Source: Enterovibrio sp045679545 (GTDB taxonomy: Bacteria; Pseudomonadota; Gammaproteobacteria; Enterobacterales; Vibrionaceae). Taken from it: a stretch of 64,000 nt of DNA. The translations under genes and the position numbers were made by a program. Below, one piece after another: positions 61,336-64,000 of the stretch; the first letter of the stretch is position 1; every line of letters begins with the position of its first letter. The notes beneath the pieces are model-generated. The model made no database searches. It saw nothing but the letters and a program-made list of their open reading frames with translations, and was not told where the DNA came from. The stretch covers positions 1,178,001 to 1,242,000 of the forward strand of contig NZ_CP166195.1 of the NCBI RefSeq assembly GCF_045679545.1, in the 5' to 3' direction.

Positions 61336-61992
61336 ATGCGAATTCTTTTGATTGAAGACGATCAAATGTTAGGTGAATCCATGGTGGCCTCATTAAGCCG
61401 CCATGGATTCACCGTTGATTGGGTACAAAAAGGCGGCGGCGTAGAATGGCTGCTCAAAACGGAAAGCTTCACCGCAGTGATTCTGGATTTAACCCTGCCA
61501 GATGTCGATGGCATCGACGTGCTCAAAAGACTGCGACAGGCCAAACACACCATACCTGTGATGATTCTGACAGCGCGAGATGACATAGAAGATCGCGTTG
61601 AAGGTCTAGACGGTGGTGCAGACGATTACATGGTGAAACCGTTTGCGCTGGAAGAGTTGTTGGCGCGTCTGCGTGTGATGATCCGCCGTATTTCGGGTTA
61701 TGTGGACACGAATATTGAACTGCATGGCGTGTCGGTGTCTCTGGCAAACAATCGTGTTGAGTTAAACGGCGAAGCGATCAAAGTCACACCCAATGAATTT
61801 AAGTTACTCACAACACTCATGACCCATGCAGGCCGCGTGATGAGCAAAGACCAATTGCAGCAAACCTTGCATGGCTGGGATGAAGGTGCGAGCGAAAATG
61901 CCATAGAAGTCCACATTCATAATCTGCGAAAGAAAACGGGCGGTAATTTGATAAAAAACATTCGAGGTGTGGGATATATCATTGAAAAATAA
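61336..61992 (+). CDS. OmpR-type response regulator (QseB/PmrA-like)
   Basis: A 218-aa regulator. The receiver domain has acidic IEDD, phospho-acceptor D51 in VILDLTLPDVDG and K in YMVKPFAL. The C-terminal winged helix shows VTPNEFKLLTTLMTHAGRV and ENAIEVHIHNLRKKTGGNLI. The QseB/PmrA likeness fits the CTTAAG direct repeats at the operon promoter, so self-activation is likely. The kinase gene overlaps its end. Confidence 0.92.
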   Translation: MRILLIEDDQMLGESMVASLSRHGFTVDWVQKGGGVEWLLKTESFTAVILDLTLPDVDGIDVLKRLRQAKHTIPVMILTARDDIEDRVEGLDGGADDYMVKPFALEELLARLRVMIRRISGYVDTNIELHGVSVSLANNRVELNGEAIKVTPNEFKLLTTLMTHAGRVMSKDQLQQTLHGWDEGASENAIEVHIHNLRKKTGGNLIKNIRGVGYIIEK

Positions 61993-63409
61993 AGCGCCTA
62001 TTTCGATTAAACGAAACCTGATTTTTAGCGCTGCGGTATTAAGCAGCTTGCTGGTTCTGGGTTCATGGTTTTTCATGTATACCGAAACCCGTCATGAGAT
62101 AGACGAAGTCTTTGATGCTCACCTTGGTCAATCCGCAAAAACATTGGCGCTCGCCGCGATGAGTTGGGGTGACAGTCCACCGAAAAAACTGGACGAGATC
62201 TATGCCGATTGGTTTTCTTCCATTAACAAAATGGCGGTGGATGAAGAAACGGCTACGCCGTATGGGCATCCGTACGAAAAAAAGGTGCTGTTCCAATATC
62301 TGTCTAACGGCAAGCTCGTCGGCAAAAGCGCCAATGCTCCGGATGTATTTTTAGGCACCTTAAACGAAGCGGGCTATAAAGATGTGACGTTTGAAGGGGA
62401 ACGTTGGCGTACCTTTCAATTGCCTTTTACGCCGCCTGGTGACACGTCACCGGCATTCACGATCCTCGTCGCTGAAAAGATAGGTATTCGAGAGGAACTG
62501 ACAGCAGAAGTGGCGCTTTCTATCGGGCTTCCACAAATTCTATTGATCCCCTTCCTTATAGCGTTAATTGCTTTGCTGGTTAACCGCTATTTTCGCCCGA
62601 TTGAAGAACTACGAAAGCTGATTGCTTCGAAAAGCATTAATAACTTGCAGCGTATACGCGTAGAAAACGCCACGATTGAGCTTGAGCCTTTGGTGAACCA
62701 GATTAACTTTTTGCTGGCGGAGTTGGAAAATGCGTGGAAGCGCGAAAGACGCTTGATCAGTACGGCAGCCCATGAATTAAAAACACCATTGGCCGTATTA
62801 AGGTTAAACGCTGAAAATGCGATTCAAAGTGATGATGAAAAAGAGCGCAACAAAGATCTGAGCAGCATTTTGGCAGGCATTGATAGAACCGATAGGGTGA
62901 TTCAACAACTCTTGGTGCTCTCTCGTGTGGAGCAGCAAAAAGACATTGTCCTGCAGCCAATGGATCTTGTGAGCATGCTTCGTGAAGAGATCGCCAACTT
63001 GGTGCCTATTTCACTCAAGTATTCACAGACAATTTCTTTGGTTGGAGCGGAAAAAGCGTCGGTTAACGCGCACCCCGTTATGCTTTCCATTTTGTTTGCC
63101 AACTTGATAGACAACGCTATTCGCTATTCAGGGCAAGGTTCTTCGATCACGGTAGACGTTGAGCTGCTTACTGACTCAAGTCAAGTGGCAGTGACGGTGT
63201 CTGATAAAGGGATGGCGATGCCAGACGACGTTCGCCAGCGCATTTTTGATAAGTTCTATCGCGGTCATTCTAACAAAGGGGATGGTGCAGGCTTGGGTAT
63301 GTCTATTGTGAAAGACATTGCGCAGATCCACAGTGCGAATGTGCAGGTAAAAAGTGCAGGTGAAGGCGAGAGTGGCAATCAGTTTGTCGTCGTGTTTGAC
63401 CGTATCTGA
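61967..63409 (+). CDS. Sensor histidine kinase
   Basis: A 480-aa kinase. Two membrane helices (FSAAVLSSLLVLGSWFFMY and GLPQILLIPFLIALIALLV) enclose a ~130-residue periplasmic domain, then HAMP-like linker, H-box STAAHELKTPLAVLR, N-box NLIDNAIRYSG, and G-boxes SDKGMAMPDDV and DGAGLGMSIVKDI. The layout is QseC-like. The ATG at 61967 overlaps the regulator by 26 bp; a TTG at 61982 is an alternative start. Confidence 0.92.
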   Translation: MWDISLKNKAPISIKRNLIFSAAVLSSLLVLGSWFFMYTETRHEIDEVFDAHLGQSAKTLALAAMSWGDSPPKKLDEIYADWFSSINKMAVDEETATPYGHPYEKKVLFQYLSNGKLVGKSANAPDVFLGTLNEAGYKDVTFEGERWRTFQLPFTPPGDTSPAFTILVAEKIGIREELTAEVALSIGLPQILLIPFLIALIALLVNRYFRPIEELRKLIASKSINNLQRIRVENATIELEPLVNQINFLLAELENAWKRERRLISTAAHELKTPLAVLRLNAENAIQSDDEKERNKDLSSILAGIDRTDRVIQQLLVLSRVEQQKDIVLQPMDLVSMLREEIANLVPISLKYSQTISLVGAEKASVNAHPVMLSILFANLIDNAIRYSGQGSSITVDVELLTDSSQVAVTVSDKGMAMPDDVRQRIFDKFYRGHSNKGDGAGLGMSIVKDIAQIHSANVQVKSAGEGESGNQFVVVFDRI

Positions 63410-63444
63410 CTGTGTTTAGCAGCTAAATGCTGATCGTTAGCGCC

Positions 63445-63473
63445 AAAAAAAGGGCCTAAATGTCTTTAGGCCC
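63445..63473 (-). terminator. Intrinsic terminator after the DUF3297 gene
   Basis: GGGCCTAAA / TTTAGGCCC, 9-bp stem with a 4-nt loop. On the minus strand a run of seven T follows it. It may also stop the plus-strand operon, since the outer bases TGATCG/CGATCA can extend the stem. Confidence 0.85.
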
Positions 63474-63508
63474 GATCAGCAGTCGTTTTCAATACTTGGA
63501 GTATTTAA

Positions 63509-63757
63509 TTACTTGTAGAAAACTTCTACTTTGCCTTTCAGCGTCATCAGAAGCGGTTGACCACGACGGTCCAATGCTTTCGGTGATGGAAATTTAACCC
63601 AACCTTCGCTGATGCAGTATTCTTCAACGTCAAAACGCTCTTTGCCGTTGAACATAATGCCGATTTCGTGCTCAAAACATTCTGCTACATGATGCGGGCT
63701 ACGTGGATTACCTGAAAGGCGATCTGGCAAAGCGGGTAGCGAGTTAGTGTCGTTCAT
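63509..63757 (-). CDS. DUF3297 family protein
   Basis: An 82-aa protein: PALPDRLSGNPRSPHHV, IGIMFNGKERFDVEEYCISE and GWVKFPSPKALDRRGQPLLM, a nearly invariant set in this widespread small-protein family. Function unknown; no signal peptide. It is a single-gene unit with its own terminator. Confidence 0.88.
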   Translation of the reverse strand: MNDTNSLPALPDRLSGNPRSPHHVAECFEHEIGIMFNGKERFDVEEYCISEGWVKFPSPKALDRRGQPLLMTLKGKVEVFYK

Positions 63758-63951
63758 GTTCGTGACCTGTAGTCAAAAAAAGTGCGTCATTGTAGTCAAG
63801 ATAACGCCCGCGCTCAAGCAGCGCTGACGGTTAGATATAATTGGTCGAAAATGTAGCCAGATTGCTGTTTGTATTAACGACATGTCAGGTAGTCAGAAAC
63901 ACAAAAAATGATAATATGTTGCCTCTCGACATATCATGAGATAGAACACCA

Positions 63952-64000
63952 ATGTCAGCTCAAAACCCAGTAGTTAACGATGTATTTGTCGCTTTCCAAG
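63952..64000 (+). CDS. Start of a gene cut by the window end
   Basis: ATG at 63952 begins SAQNPVVNDVFVAFQ and stays open to the last base. The upstream ATGATAATATG could contain a -10. Too little is visible to name it. Confidence 0.5.
   Translation, partial: MSAQNPVVNDVFVAFQ

Noticed and set aside
1..64000. tRNA, rRNA or origin sequences
   Set aside because: Read for on both strands; none recognised.

Overview
The window reads as chromosomal DNA of a marine gammaproteobacterium, most likely a member of the Vibrionaceae (Vibrio, Photobacterium, Grimontia or Enterovibrio type). Supporting signs are the betIBA-choXWV choline locus, a PBPRA1643-type SEC-C protein, a thermostable-hemolysin-family gene, an FMN riboswitch in front of ribB, and a run of cassettes separated by attC sites of the Vibrio type. 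The genus is an inference; no rRNA, tRNA or CRISPR array was recognised.

Layout. 1-6.75 kb: a three-gene operon of transglutaminase-like and circularly permuted ATP-grasp/alpha-E proteins (first gene cut by the window edge). 6.8-16.3 kb: a nine-gene minus-strand operon with a divergent LacI regulator. It looks like a complete route for 2,3-dihydroxypropane-1-sulfonate (DHPS): TRAP uptake, HpsO/HpsP/HpsN-like dehydrogenases giving sulfolactate, and SuyAB sulfo-lyase giving pyruvate and sulfite. 16.4-19.2 kb: a lipoprotein and an LruC-domain secreted protein. 19.4-24.1 kb: TolC/HlyD/two ABC-2 permeases with no ATPase subunit. 24.3-32.6 kb: housekeeping and single genes (rsuA, ribB with riboswitch, DedA, DUF2127, clcA, GNAT, RluA-type synthase, GGDEF cyclase). 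33.4-40.5 kb: betI-betB-betA-choX-choW-choV, converting choline to glycine betaine. 40.5-44.6 kb: SEC-C protein, LRR-kinase, methyltransferase, small protein, APH-like kinase.

44.9-52.8 kb is accessory DNA. It is visibly AT-rich, with seven cassette-like units all read on the plus strand, attC sites between them, and no integrase gene in the window (a CALIN-type array). Cargo: a DUF6882-like gene broken by an amber codon, a 681-aa protein joining a sigma-70 region-4 helix-turn-helix to winged-helix-like segments and a C-terminal HEPN-type R-N-x3-H motif, two small membrane proteins, two GNAT acetyltransferases and a GIY-YIG-like protein. One complete but mutated IS1111/IS110-type element splits an attC site, and a deleted second copy lies nearby. 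A 175-bp repeat occurs at 47.7 kb and again at the right end of the array.

52.9-64 kb returns to chromosomal genes: bacteriohemerythrin, a eukaryotic-type glutathione synthetase, PsiE, an M14 carboxypeptidase, then a seven-gene plus-strand operon (thermostable-hemolysin family, AMP-dependent ligase, heme-oxygenase-like diiron protein, SDR, secreted TPR protein, response regulator, histidine kinase). The operon is preceded by three phased CTTAAG-type half-sites resembling the box bound by PmrA/QseB-type regulators. It looks like a self-regulated small-molecule pathway. This operon and the sigma-HTH/HEPN cassette protein are the two best candidates for undescribed biology.
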